DNA from: Pseudomonadota bacterium
Lineage (GTDB): Bacteria; Desulfobacterota; GWC2-55-46; JADFVP01
Length of the DNA stretch: 30,508 nt
Assembly (NCBI GenBank): GCA_015222595.1
Contig: JADFVP010000046.1
Coordinates: forward strand, 1 to 30,508
Direction of reading: 5' to 3'
Shown here: piece by piece, positions 1 through 7,170 of the stretch
Numbering within the stretch: position 1 is the first letter of the stretch
How the letters are laid out: each line of letters opens with the position of its first letter
Translations under genes and position numbers: made by a program
Notes under the pieces: model-generated
Databases searched by the model: none
Told to the model about the DNA's origin: nothing
What the model saw: only the letters and a program-made list of their open reading frames with translations

Positions 1-336
1 ACAAAGGGCGTGGTCAACAACACGGAGTTCAAACTCGTTTTAGACTCGGCTATTGAAGAGTGCGCTGAAGGCTCGGCTCTATCCGACTCAATCAAGAAAG
101 CCCACCTGGTGCCGTCTATGGTAGCGCATATGATAAGCGTCGGCGAGAAGAGCGGCAGCCTCGACTCGATGCTGATAAAGACAGCCGAGACGTACGAAGA
201 GCAGTTTTCGGGCGGGCTAAAGAAGGCAATAGCGCTGATAGAGCCGTTGATGCTGCTCGCCATGGGCCTTATAGTCGGCCTGATTGTATTAGCAATACTG
301 CTGCCTATCTTCGAGCTGAACCAGATAGTCCGCTAA
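1..336 (+). CDS. gspF: Type II secretion system inner-membrane protein GspF, C-terminal part (5' truncated by window edge)
   Basis: The reading frame is open from base 1, so this is the last ~111 residues of a longer protein. It shows the typical C-terminal GspF half: a helical domain with the family pattern HMISVGEKSGSLDSML, then EPLMLLAMGLIVGLIVLAIL as the last membrane helix, and the ending LPIFELNQIV, which matches GspF rather than the pilus homologue PilC. GspF is the polytopic platform protein of the type II secretion system and contacts the GspE ATPase and GspL. The following 75 bases hold no gene. No other gsp gene follows on this strand; gspN lies 0.8 kb away on the opposite strand, so the secretion cluster is interrupted here. 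Family assignment is firm; the start lies outside the window. Confidence 0.9.
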   Translation, partial: TKGVVNNTEFKLVLDSAIEECAEGSALSDSIKKAHLVPSMVAHMISVGEKSGSLDSMLIKTAETYEEQFSGGLKKAIALIEPLMLLAMGLIVGLIVLAILLPIFELNQIVR

Positions 337-411
337 TCTTCTGCTTTTGATTCTTGCTATTTTCACCCGATATGGCAAAATAGAAAATATTTTAATAAAA
401 GGAGGTTTACT

Positions 412-1017
412 GTGAAAAAAATTCTGATTATGATAGGGCTAATTCTCTCACTCGGTGTTACCGCTACCGCTTACAGTGCGGACAAGAACATTTTTAACAA
501 CCCCAACAGCCTGCGGAACTCGGAGCAGTGGTACGCGGCTCCACTACGCAAGAGCTTCAAGACTTTTGTGCGCGCCTGCAGCACGGAGACGCCTTCGAAC
601 AAGGTCTCTATCTACACCGACGACATCACAAAGTTCAGGGTCAGCCGTAGAGTTAGCTCCGTTAACAACCTGCAGACAGTAAAGATTAGCGGCACGGTCG
701 GTATCGGCCCGCTAAGCGCGCCATACGCAGTGCCTACGGTCAAGGGCAGCAAGGATAGATCGTACCTGCTCTACGTAGAGGCCTACCTCTATGGCCCGGA
801 CGGCAAGGTCTACGACATACAGTCCACCACGATAAAGGGAGCCGGAAGCCTCAGCCCCAAAGGCGGCAAGGTCGGTTTCAGCGTTGACATAGGCAAAGGT
901 TACGACTTTTCAAGAGGAGGCCGGGTGCTGCTTATAGCCGGAGGAGACTCTATAGTCTCAGACTACCCTATGGACACCTGTGTGCTGTTCGGCGGCAAAT
1001 GGGTCTCTGTCAGGTAA
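412..1017 (+). CDS. Exported protein of unknown function
   Basis: I do not recognise this 201-residue protein. Residues 1-23 are a clear Sec signal peptide (MKK, hydrophobic core ILIMIGLILSLGV, cleavage near AYSA), so the product is periplasmic or secreted. The mature part is rich in Ser, Gly and Lys, with alternating hydrophobic residues that suggest beta structure, and it has two cysteines (about C56 and C190) that could form a disulfide. The GTG start at 412 is chosen because a strong GGAGG lies at 401-405, seven bases upstream. It sits alone between gspF and the convergent gspN and is followed by two hairpins (1032-1052 and 1071-1110), so it is probably its own short unit or the last gene of the gspF transcript. 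Being next to secretion genes it could be a substrate or accessory protein, but nothing in the sequence proves this. Confidence 0.75.
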   Translation: MKKILIMIGLILSLGVTATAYSADKNIFNNPNSLRNSEQWYAAPLRKSFKTFVRACSTETPSNKVSIYTDDITKFRVSRRVSSVNNLQTVKISGTVGIGPLSAPYAVPTVKGSKDRSYLLYVEAYLYGPDGKVYDIQSTTIKGAGSLSPKGGKVGFSVDIGKGYDFSRGGRVLLIAGGDSIVSDYPMDTCVLFGGKWVSVR

Positions 1018-1031
1018 GATGCAGGTTCAGT

Positions 1032-1052
1032 AACCGAAATGCTTTTTCGGTT
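1032..1052. other. Small inverted repeat in the 3' region of the exported-protein gene
   Basis: AACCGAAA (1032-1039) pairs with TTTCGGTT (1045-1052) around a 5-base loop. It lies between the stop codon at 1017 and the stronger hairpin at 1071-1110. There is no proper U-tract on either side, so it may be an RNA 3'-end stabiliser rather than a terminator. Confidence 0.45.
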
Positions 1053-1070
1053 CCAACTCATTTACTAAAT

Positions 1071-1116
1071 AGTAGAGCGGCGAAAGAGTAAACTCTTTCG
1101 CCGCTCTACTTTATCT
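1071..1116. terminator. Bidirectional hairpin between convergent genes
   Basis: A perfect 18-bp stem (1071-1088 with 1093-1110) closes a 4-base TAAA loop. It lies between the plus-strand gene ending at 1017 and gspN, which ends at 1154 on the minus strand. The plus side is followed by TTATCT, only a weak U-tract, and the minus side by ATTTAGTAAAT. The stem is strong enough to serve both transcripts, but termination efficiency cannot be judged from sequence. Confidence 0.7.
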
Positions 1117-1153
1117 AAATCCGTATATTCCCAAATGCCTTATCTCTAAAGAC

Positions 1154-2014
1154 TCATTGCTGCCTCTGTATTCGTGGCCGCCCAACCGTTCCGGTTATCT
1201 CCATCGCGTAGTACCCCTGTCTCAACTCGTACCTTTTTAAGAAAGATAGCAGCAGCCGGTTGCTGCCCTTGAGCGTCAGATCGTTAAGCTCGGCAAAGAG
1301 ATCGAGTCTGCTCTGCTCCGGATGCCTGGAATCTAAAAGAACTTCACCAGAGAGGCGCGTCACAAGGTCGGGGCCCTCTACCCAGAGCCCCTTCACCTCT
1401 GCCCTGCACTCTTTGAGCGTGGCCCTTAGGCCCGCTGCCGCGCCCGCACCAAAGTCAAGTCCAAAGCCGAGCGCAGAGAGAGTGCCTGAGTTCGCTCCAG
1501 AGTCCGACTCAATCACCACAAGCCCTTCGGCACACTCTGCGTACGAACTCTCTATGTTAACTGCCCCGGAGAGAGCAAACGGAATTTGTACTGCGTACTC
1601 TTTTGAGAGCGCGAAGAGTTCCGGCCTGAGAGAACGAACCCTGAGGTCTGAACTCATCCCGCTCGAACCAAAGACCATTATGCCATCTATAGAGCCACCG
1701 AGCAAGTCGGCGTCGAGCAAGAGAGCCAACCGGCCCCCAAAGAGTCTGGCAGGCTTCAGAGAGAGCCGCAACCTGTCCACTGTAAAGTCCAATCCTTCGG
1801 CCCGATCTTTTATCTCAATTCCCTTAGCCTCAATGCCAAAAGGAAAGACCCTCTCGAAAGAGTCGTACCTTATGCTCACACCGGTTTCGGCCTCTACGCT
1901 CTCGACAACAAAGTCGGCTATAATACCGGCCGGAAAGACCACAAGCACCGTAGCGATAAAGAGCAGCAGTCCGACGGTAAAGAGTAGAATGTAGAGAGCG
2001 AGACGCTTAAGCAT
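1154..2014 (-). CDS. gspN: Type II secretion system protein GspN (Leptospira/delta type)
   Basis: A 286-residue protein with one N-terminal membrane anchor (residues ~5-30) followed by a periplasmic domain of AsmA/GspN-like beta structure. Features supporting GspN are the motif region ETGVSIRYDSFERVFPFGIEAKGIEI, the repeated LDADLLGGSIDG strands, and the C-terminal segment YYAMEITGTVGRPRI, which resembles the GTLxxPxL ending of the family. GspN is an accessory inner-membrane and periplasmic component of the type II secretion machine. Its closeness to gspF fits, although it is on the opposite strand. No Shine-Dalgarno is visible before the ATG at 2014. The gene sits just downstream of the terminator that ends the apt transcript, so it should need its own promoter, and I could not find a convincing one. 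An AsmA-like protein of other function is the alternative. Confidence 0.7.
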   Translation of the reverse strand: MLKRLALYILLFTVGLLLFIATVLVVFPAGIIADFVVESVEAETGVSIRYDSFERVFPFGIEAKGIEIKDRAEGLDFTVDRLRLSLKPARLFGGRLALLLDADLLGGSIDGIMVFGSSGMSSDLRVRSLRPELFALSKEYAVQIPFALSGAVNIESSYAECAEGLVVIESDSGANSGTLSALGFGLDFGAGAAAGLRATLKECRAEVKGLWVEGPDLVTRLSGEVLLDSRHPEQSRLDLFAELNDLTLKGSNRLLLSFLKRYELRQGYYAMEITGTVGRPRIQRQQ

Positions 2015-2047
2015 AAGGGGTGCTCGGTGAGTAGAGAAGCGTTTATA

Positions 2048-2093
2048 TAAAAGAGGGCCGCAAGGTCGGCAACAGTTGCCGACCTTGCGGCCC
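2048..2093 (-). terminator. Rho-independent terminator of the surE-rpoS-apt operon
   Basis: A perfect 19-bp inverted repeat (2055-2073 with 2075-2093) is separated by a single base, so the folded RNA has about 16-17 pairs and a short loop. Reading on the minus strand it is followed by TCTTTTATAT, a U-rich tract. It lies between the apt stop (2171) and the gspN start (2014). Confidence 0.85.
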
Positions 2094-2170
2094 GATAAAA
2101 GTTCTTGTCAACACAGCCAAGACAAAAGAGCAGAGACGAGGCAGAGCGAGCAAGCTCAGGGCTCACCTCT

Positions 2171-2689
2171 TTAGTAGTGGATCAGCGAGTAGACCGGGTG
2201 CGGGGTGAGCTTATCCCTGCCCTTCAGATCATCAAGCTCTACTATAAAGGAGCACTCTACTATGTTGCCGCCCATCTGCTCGACAAGCTTGCAGACCGCC
2301 TCGGCAGTGCCTCCGGTGGCTAGCAGGTCGTCGGCAATAATAACGTTCTGCCCCTTCTCGACGGCATCGGTATGCACCTCAAGGGTGTCGGTACCGTACT
2401 CAAGTTCGTAGTTCTCTTTGTGAGTCTTATGCGGCAGCTTGCCCGGCTTTCTTACCAGCGCAATCCCGGCGCCGAGCTTGTAGGCCAACGCCGCGCCGAC
2501 GATAAAACCTCTGGCCTCTATACCGACGACCACGTCTATCTCTTTATCGAGGTAACGGTGCGCCATAAGGTCTACCGTGCGAACGAACATTGCCGGGTCT
2601 TTACAGAGTGTCGTAATATCTCTAAAGAGAATGCCCTCTTTCGGAAAGTCCGGCACGTCGCGTATTGATTTCTTGATCTCCTCTACCAT
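2171..2689 (-). CDS. apt: Adenine phosphoribosyltransferase
   Basis: Converts adenine plus PRPP to AMP and pyrophosphate in the cytoplasm (purine salvage). The 172-residue length is normal for Apt. Visible family features are the N-terminal [20 protein letters not shown], the substrate region [20 protein letters not shown], and the PRPP-binding loop [14 protein letters not shown] (residues 116-129). The ATG at 2689 follows AGGAAAAAG, a moderate ribosome site. The gene starts 26 bases after the rpoS stop on the same strand, with no terminator between, and a strong terminator follows it, so it is the last gene of the surE-rpoS operon. This couples purine salvage to a stress operon; purM-purN are the divergent neighbours at the other end of the operon. 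Confidence 0.95.
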   Translation of the reverse strand: MVEEIKKSIRDVPDFPKEGILFRDITTLCKDPAMFVRTVDLMAHRYLDKEIDVVVGIEARGFIVGAALAYKLGAGIALVRKPGKLPHKTHKENYELEYGTDTLEVHTDAVEKGQNVIIADDLLATGGTAEAVCKLVEQMGGNIVECSFIVELDDLKGRDKLTPHPVYSLIHY

Positions 2690-2715
2690 TTCTTTTTCCT
2701 ATTCTTGGATGTTGT

Positions 2716-3618
2716 TCATACTGCATCGAACGTATTTATATTATCAACTTCCTTTATAATACCCTTCAGTTTACGAAGCGCGCGAACCTCTATCTGCCGT
2801 ATCCGTTCTCGCGTAACCCCAAGGTGCATTGCTATCGCTTCAAGGGTTTCGGGCTCTTTAGCGTCAAGTCCGAACCGACGCGTAATAACGTGCCTTCCGG
2901 TCTCGTCGAGCCGCTCGAGCCAGTCGGCGACCATTGCCGCTCTCCGCTCCATCGCAACGCTCTCTAGCTGCGGCGTAATGGACTCGTCCGGCAGCAGCTC
3001 GGAGAACGAAAAGTCGCTTCCGTTGCTGGCCACCGACTCCATCGCAAAGGTCTTGGCCCCGACCGTATCGAGCTTGGTCAGGTATTTGAGAGAAAAACCG
3101 GTCTGAGAACTCAACTCTTCCAAGGTCGGCGTCTTGTGGTAAAGGCTCGTATACTCTCGACGCGCTTTTAACAGTTTCGATTTGTCGGCAGAGACATGAA
3201 TCGGCAGACGAATAATGCGCGACTTGTTCGCTATTGCCCGCTCTATCGATTGACGTATCCAGTAGGTAGCGTAAGTAGAGAACTTGCACCCCTTGGAGGC
3301 CTTGAAGCCCTCGACCGAGCGTATCAGCCCCAGGTTTCCCTCTTCTATAAGATCCGGAAAAGAGAGCCCGCGATTGAGATACCTCTTGGAGATATTTACA
3401 ACGAGCCGAAGATTAGACTCTATCATCCGCTCTCTGGCCTTCGTGTCGCCCTTTGTGATGAGCCTTGCGAGCCTCTTCTCTTCGGTGGCGCTCAGGAGCG
3501 GAAATTTTCTGATACCGTTAAAGTAGACGCGAATAGTATCATTCGGATACGCTTCCTTTTCGGAAACCTTCTTCTTAGCCTGCTTGGCAGTTATAGAGAC
3601 TCCTCTGACACCTGACAT
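2716..3618 (-). CDS. rpoS: RNA polymerase sigma factor of the RpoS/RpoD group
   Basis: A 300-residue sigma70 factor without region 1.1. Region 1.2 begins at DTIRVYFNGIRKFPLL (about residue 27). Region 2 contains RLVVNISKRYLNRGLSFPDL and the -10 recognition helix FSTYATYWIRQSIERAI. Region 3 follows, then region 4 with RRFGLDAKEPETLEAIA and the helix-turn-helix GVTRERIRQIEVRALRKL. Size and domain set fit a group 2 sigma (RpoS), and the neighbours nlpD, pcm and surE are the classical RpoS context of Proteobacteria; orthology is inferred from that. The ATG at 3618 has AAGGAG at 3627-3632, eight bases upstream. The 80 bases between nlpD and rpoS could hold an extra promoter, but I see no clear one. 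It may direct stationary-phase or stress transcription; an alternative is another group 2 sigma. Confidence 0.88.
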   Translation of the reverse strand: MSGVRGVSITAKQAKKKVSEKEAYPNDTIRVYFNGIRKFPLLSATEEKRLARLITKGDTKARERMIESNLRLVVNISKRYLNRGLSFPDLIEEGNLGLIRSVEGFKASKGCKFSTYATYWIRQSIERAIANKSRIIRLPIHVSADKSKLLKARREYTSLYHKTPTLEELSSQTGFSLKYLTKLDTVGAKTFAMESVASNGSDFSFSELLPDESITPQLESVAMERRAAMVADWLERLDETGRHVITRRFGLDAKEPETLEAIAMHLGVTRERIRQIEVRALRKLKGIIKEVDNINTFDAV

Positions 3619-3698
3619 ACACAGTGCTCCTTACCTCAAAGGGTTTGGAAGCGAAATCATGATGAGAATCTACCTTACTATTACAACAGAAAGTCGGT

Positions 3699-4376
3699 TT
3701 ATGGCAAGAAAAAAAGCGGGTTAAGCACTTGCTTGCCTTTTCGAACCTCGAAGTGGAGATGGTAGCCGGTGGCGTTGCCGGACTTGCCGACCTTACCTAT
3801 CGACTGCCCCTTGGCGACACTTTGGCCGAGCTTGACACTATTTTTGCTGTTATGGGCATAGACGGTAAAGTAGTCGTTGTTGTGCTCAAGAATAATAATG
3901 CGCCCGTACTTGTCGTAACTCTTCGACACAAAGACGACCTTGCCGCGCTCGGCGGCCTTTATTGACGTGCCCTTTGGCGCCCTTATATCAAGCCCGTCGT
4001 GCCTTGCGCTTCCTCGTGTGCCAAAGCGCGACGACACCGTGCCCTTTATCGGCCAGCTAAAGAGCCGCTCTCCCTTTTTAACTTTTCTCTTTGCGCCGTT
4101 CTTACCCTTCGTCTTTGCCATCGACGAAGCAGGCGTTACTCTCTTTAGCCTCTTGACTCCGGGTATGAATATCTTCGCGCCTGTGCGAATCTCTGTCGGG
4201 TCACCAATGTCGTTTATCTTTACGACCTCCCCGATGTCAACTCCGTAGGTCTTGCAGATCCTCCAGAGCGTCTCTCCGGCTCCCACCCTGTGGACCACGC
4301 CGGAGCGAATCATGCATCCGGCAAGCAGGAATAGAAAGAACAGAAGCACAAAGCCGGTTGTAGTTGCTCTCTTCAT
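3699..4376 (-). CDS. nlpD: NlpD-type lipoprotein: LysM plus M23 (LytM) peptidase
   Basis: Residues 1-20 form a lipoprotein signal peptide with lipobox LLAGC (C21 would be lipidated). A LysM peptidoglycan-binding domain follows (about residues 28-72), then a basic Lys-rich linker, then an M23 domain (about 105-220). The zinc and catalytic positions are all present: H126 and D130 in HDGLD, H175 in YAHNS, and H206 and H208 in HLHFE. Escherichia NlpD has lost several of these and only activates the amidase AmiC, so this copy may be an active endopeptidase. The ATG at 4376 is preferred because it gives a clean signal peptide; a GTG at 4391 overlapping the upstream stop is possible. The position directly before rpoS is the conserved nlpD-rpoS arrangement. 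It probably acts at the septum or in the envelope. Confidence 0.9.
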   Translation of the reverse strand: MKRATTTGFVLLFFLFLLAGCMIRSGVVHRVGAGETLWRICKTYGVDIGEVVKINDIGDPTEIRTGAKIFIPGVKRLKRVTPASSMAKTKGKNGAKRKVKKGERLFSWPIKGTVSSRFGTRGSARHDGLDIRAPKGTSIKAAERGKVVFVSKSYDKYGRIIILEHNNDYFTVYAHNSKNSVKLGQSVAKGQSIGKVGKSGNATGYHLHFEVRKGKQVLNPLFFLP

Positions 4377-4380
4377 ACGC

Positions 4381-4860
4381 TTACCCGGCACTCAAAAGCG
4401 CCACGGCCTTCTCTACGGCTTCAGTTGCCGAGACCACCTCTACTATCTCTTCGGAGACCTCCCACGTGCCGAGCCCGACGACCGGGCGTCCGAGCTTAAG
4501 CGCAAGAGCCACTTCGCTCAGTGTGCCGTAACCGCCGCCTATCGCTATCACCACCGAGGCCGCGCGAACTATCAGCAGGTTTCTTCCCTCGCCAAGACCC
4601 GTAGGCAGTATAACGTCCGTGTACTCGTTGGCCTCATTGTTGTCTATGCCCGGCAACAACCCGACCACGCGCCCGCCCGCGCTCCGCGCGCCTTTAGCTG
4701 AGGCTGCCATCACCCCGCCCTTGCCGCCGTTCACTAGCGTCGCACCGCTCTTGGCGATTAAGCGTCCGGCCTCTTCGGCAAAGCCGTTCAGCACAGCATC
4801 CTCTTCGCCGCTCCCTATAACCGCTATCATATGGTTGCCGATACTCTGCAATTCGCCCAT
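4381..4860 (-). CDS. LOG-family / TIGR00725-type nucleotide-binding protein
   Basis: A 159-residue Rossmann-like protein of the lysine-decarboxylase-like (LOG) superfamily, of the shorter TIGR00725 type. Characteristic segments are IAVIGSG at the N-terminus, TLVNGGKGGVMAASAKGA (residues ~41-58), and GEGRNLLIV followed by IAIGGGYGTLSEVALALKLGRPVVGL (105-130), where GGGYGTLSE replaces the PGGxGTxxE of true LOG enzymes. Relatives cleave nucleoside monophosphates to base plus ribose 5-phosphate, so a nucleotide-related role fits the presence of surE and apt in the same operon, but activity here is inference. The ATG at 4860 is preceded by AGAGGC; an internal ATG at residue 11 is possible. Its stop touches the nlpD start region. 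Confidence 0.82.
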   Translation of the reverse strand: MGELQSIGNHMIAVIGSGEEDAVLNGFAEEAGRLIAKSGATLVNGGKGGVMAASAKGARSAGGRVVGLLPGIDNNEANEYTDVILPTGLGEGRNLLIVRAASVVIAIGGGYGTLSEVALALKLGRPVVGLGTWEVSEEIVEVVSATEAVEKAVALLSAG

Positions 4861-4870
4861 ACTGCCTCTT

Positions 4871-5455
4871 CTAATGGATAATAAACTTCAAGAGTATAAA
4901 GCCGCCGACCACTATAACGACAAACAGGATAGAGAGAAGATTGAAGTACTTCTCGATAAAACTCTTTATCGGTTTTCCGAACCTGTAGATAAGGTACGCA
5001 ACGATAAAGAAACGGAGCGCCCTTGAGACGAAGGACGCGCCAAGGAAGACCCAGAAGTTTATCTTGAAGGCCCCGGCGGTAATCGTAAAGGCCTTGTACG
5101 GTATCGGCGTAAAGCCTGCAATGGCAACAGCCCATGCGTCGTAGTCGCGGTACAGGGTCTGTATGTACTCGTACTTTCCGGTAAGGCCGTAGAAACCGAT
5201 TATAGAGTCTCCTACGAGATCCATAAGGTACATGCCTATCACGTAGCCGAGCGCCCCGCCTAGCACCGAGCCTATTGAACAGAGCAGCGCAAAGTAGAAG
5301 GCGCGCGATGGAATTGAGAGCGCGAGCGCAATCAAGAGAACGTCGGGCGGGATAGGAAAGAAAGAACTCTCTGCAAAGGCCAGTATAAAGAGGGCGAGCC
5401 CGCCGTAAGGGGTATGGGCCCACGAGAGCACCCATTCATAAGTCCGTTTAAGCAT
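4871..5455 (-). CDS. YqaA/DedA-family membrane protein (SNARE-associated)
   Basis: An integral membrane protein of 194 residues with about five hydrophobic segments. It has the YqaA/DedA hallmarks ESSFFPIPPDVLLIALAL near residue 30, GGALGYVIG, and the re-entrant segment GFTPIPYKAFTITAGAF. DedA/VTT-domain proteins act in lipid transport (undecaprenyl phosphate or PE flipping) and in envelope homeostasis. The start is set at 5455 because its ATG shares a base with the pcm stop (TGATG) and is preceded by AAGGGAG; a longer frame to 5512 lies inside pcm and is not needed. It ends 10 bases before the LOG gene. Substrate is unknown. Confidence 0.88.
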   Translation of the reverse strand: MLKRTYEWVLSWAHTPYGGLALFILAFAESSFFPIPPDVLLIALALSIPSRAFYFALLCSIGSVLGGALGYVIGMYLMDLVGDSIIGFYGLTGKYEYIQTLYRDYDAWAVAIAGFTPIPYKAFTITAGAFKINFWVFLGASFVSRALRFFIVAYLIYRFGKPIKSFIEKYFNLLSILFVVIVVGGFILLKFIIH

Positions 5456-6135
5456 CAGTCTCCCTTCTCCTTCTCCCAGCCCTTTTTGCCGATAAGCCTG
5501 ACGAACCTGCACCCGCCGAGCCTTTCGGTCACGAGCCGGTCTTCGCGCTTTGTGATTTTAATAAGTTCCTGTACGTCTTTATCGCCTACCGGAATAACGA
5601 GCCTTCCGCCTGTCTTTAGTTGGTCTACCAGAGAGTCGGGAACCGCCGGGGCGCCCGCGGTCACTATAATCGCATCGAACGGGGCTTCGTCCTCCCACCC
5701 GAGCGTACCGTCGGCCACGCGGATCAGAACATTTGAGCAGTAGAAGGAGTCGAGTATTTTGCGCGCCCTGTCGGCAACGCGCGAGATGCGCTCTACGGAG
5801 TAGACCTTCTCTGCGCAGAGCGAGAGCACGGAGGCTTGATACCCCGAGCCGGTTCCGATTTCCAGAACGCGTTCCGTGCCATTGAGGCCGAGTGCCTCGG
5901 TCATAAACCCGACGATATAGGGCTGGCTGATGGTCTGCTTCTCGCCGATGGGAAGCGGGTAGTCGCTATAAGCCTGGCCGTACAGAGCCTCTTCGACGAA
6001 GAGATGGCGCGGAACCTTCTGCATGGCCTCTATAACGGCTCTGTCTTTAACGCCGCGAGCCACTACCTGCCGCTCGACCATCTGGTGCCTTACGCGCTCG
6101 TAGATATCTTTTTTGAATCTTAAACTCGAAACCAT
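5455..6135 (-). CDS. pcm: Protein-L-isoaspartate O-methyltransferase
   Basis: Repairs isoaspartyl residues in aged proteins using SAM. The protein (226 residues from the ATG at 6135) is of normal length. It contains RHLFV near residue 46, the family signature around [16 protein letters not shown] (with the active Ser in TISQP), SAM motif [17 protein letters not shown] (about 90-105), and the later motif [29 protein letters not shown] at 6144 would add three residues; the ATG is preferred, with AGGCGGT about ten bases before it. It lies between surE and yqaA on one transcript, with a 75-base gap from surE and a one-base overlap with yqaA. The surE-pcm pair is conserved in Proteobacteria and is linked to stationary-phase survival. 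Confidence 0.95.
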   Translation of the reverse strand: MVSSLRFKKDIYERVRHQMVERQVVARGVKDRAVIEAMQKVPRHLFVEEALYGQAYSDYPLPIGEKQTISQPYIVGFMTEALGLNGTERVLEIGTGSGYQASVLSLCAEKVYSVERISRVADRARKILDSFYCSNVLIRVADGTLGWEDEAPFDAIIVTAGAPAVPDSLVDQLKTGGRLVIPVGDKDVQELIKITKREDRLVTERLGGCRFVRLIGKKGWEKEKGD

Positions 6136-6210
6136 AAAAAACAAGACCGCCTAACGTAATCTAAAAAATATAAACCGGGGGGCAGAGCTACTGCGCCGAA
6201 CCACGGAGGT

Positions 6211-6996
6211 TTATTTGAGCTTCCACTCGTTCAACTCATCTAGCGACGAGTAGTTCGTGAGGTCTAAGTGGAGCGGGGTTATAGAGACGTACCCCTTCTC
6301 CATGGCGTAGAAGTCGCACTCTTTGCCGCCTTCCCACCTGTCTACGTCGCCGCCTATCCAGTAGTACTTCTTCCCGCGCGGGTCTAGCTTCTCTACAACA
6401 ACGTCGTTGAAGAAGCGTTTGCCAAGGTGCGTTATCTTAAAGCCCTTTATCTCTTTCCGAGCCGGTACGTTCACGTTTATGAGCGTGTCTTTGGGCAGAC
6501 CCGTCTTCAAGACATGGCGCGCAATCTTTACGGCCACCTTTGCCGCAGCCTTGTAGTCGAATGTTTCGCGCCCCTCTAAAGAGATTGCGATGGAAGGGAT
6601 ATCGAGAAGCGTGCCCTCCATGGCGGCAGAGACGGTGCCGGAGTACGAGACGTCTTCGCCGAGGTTTATTCCCCTGTTTATGCCCGATACAACAAGGTCG
6701 GGCTTTTGGGACAGAACTCCGTGAACCGCTAAGTTGATACAATCGGTCGGGGTTCCGTCAACCGCAAAGGTCTGCTTTGCGACCTCGGTTACGCGAAGCG
6801 GGCGGTGGAGCGTAAGCGAATGGCTCGCAGCGCTCCGTTCTCTGTCGGGGGCTACTATATAGACTGTGCCTACGCGGCGCAAGGCCGAGGCGAGCGCCGT
6901 TATCCCCTCAGAATGGATACCGTCGTCGTTGGAGATTAAGATAACCGGTTTTTTCTTTTTCTTCAGTTTTCCGGGGCTGCTCTTTGGTGTAGGCAT
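6211..6996 (-). CDS. surE: 5'/3'-nucleotidase SurE
   Basis: A metal-dependent nucleoside monophosphatase and exopolyphosphatase of 261 residues. It shows the SurE signature ILISNDDGIHSEGI (metal ligands D24 and D25), a Ser in DRERSAASHS (S55), and SGINRGINLGEDVSYSGTVSAAMEG (metal-binding Asn near 107). The first 16 residues form a Lys- and Pro-rich extension. The ATG at 6996 is preceded by AAGAGGG at a good distance, and by a sigma70-like promoter at 7042-7070 with a leader of about 38 bases. It is the first gene of the seven-gene operon ending at apt. Confidence 0.95.
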   Translation of the reverse strand: MPTPKSSPGKLKKKKKPVILISNDDGIHSEGITALASALRRVGTVYIVAPDRERSAASHSLTLHRPLRVTEVAKQTFAVDGTPTDCINLAVHGVLSQKPDLVVSGINRGINLGEDVSYSGTVSAAMEGTLLDIPSIAISLEGRETFDYKAAAKVAVKIARHVLKTGLPKDTLINVNVPARKEIKGFKITHLGKRFFNDVVVEKLDPRGKKYYWIGGDVDRWEGGKECDFYAMEKGYVSITPLHLDLTNYSSLDELNEWKLK

Positions 6997-7041
6997 ACGA
7001 CCCTCTTAAGGTTATTCCAGTGAAGTAACAGTAAAGAAAAC

Positions 7042-7070
7042 AGTATAATGGAACGCTCTCTAAAATACAA
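7042..7070 (-). promoter_or_regulatory. Sigma70-type promoter for the surE-rpoS-apt operon
   Basis: Read on the minus strand: -35 TTGTAT (7065-7070), a 17-base spacer, and -10 TATACT (7042-7047). Expected start is near 7035, giving a leader of ~38 bases that carries the surE Shine-Dalgarno. Matches are 4/6 and 5/6 to consensus. Confidence 0.65.
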
Positions 7071-7133
7071 CAAGATAGCTACAAGGTAGAGTATGATATA
7101 GCAGCCTACATAGTTACCGGTTTACCAGTTTGA

Positions 7134-7162
7134 TTGACAATTACGTTTGATTCGACTATTGT
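7134..7162 (+). promoter_or_regulatory. Sigma70-type promoter for purM-purN
   Basis: A perfect -35 TTGACA (7134-7139), a 17-base spacer and -10 TATTGT (7157-7162). The predicted start (about 7168-7170) falls next to the purM ATG at 7171, and no Shine-Dalgarno is present, so the mRNA may be leaderless. Confidence 0.6.
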
Positions 7163-7170
7163 GTCACTCT

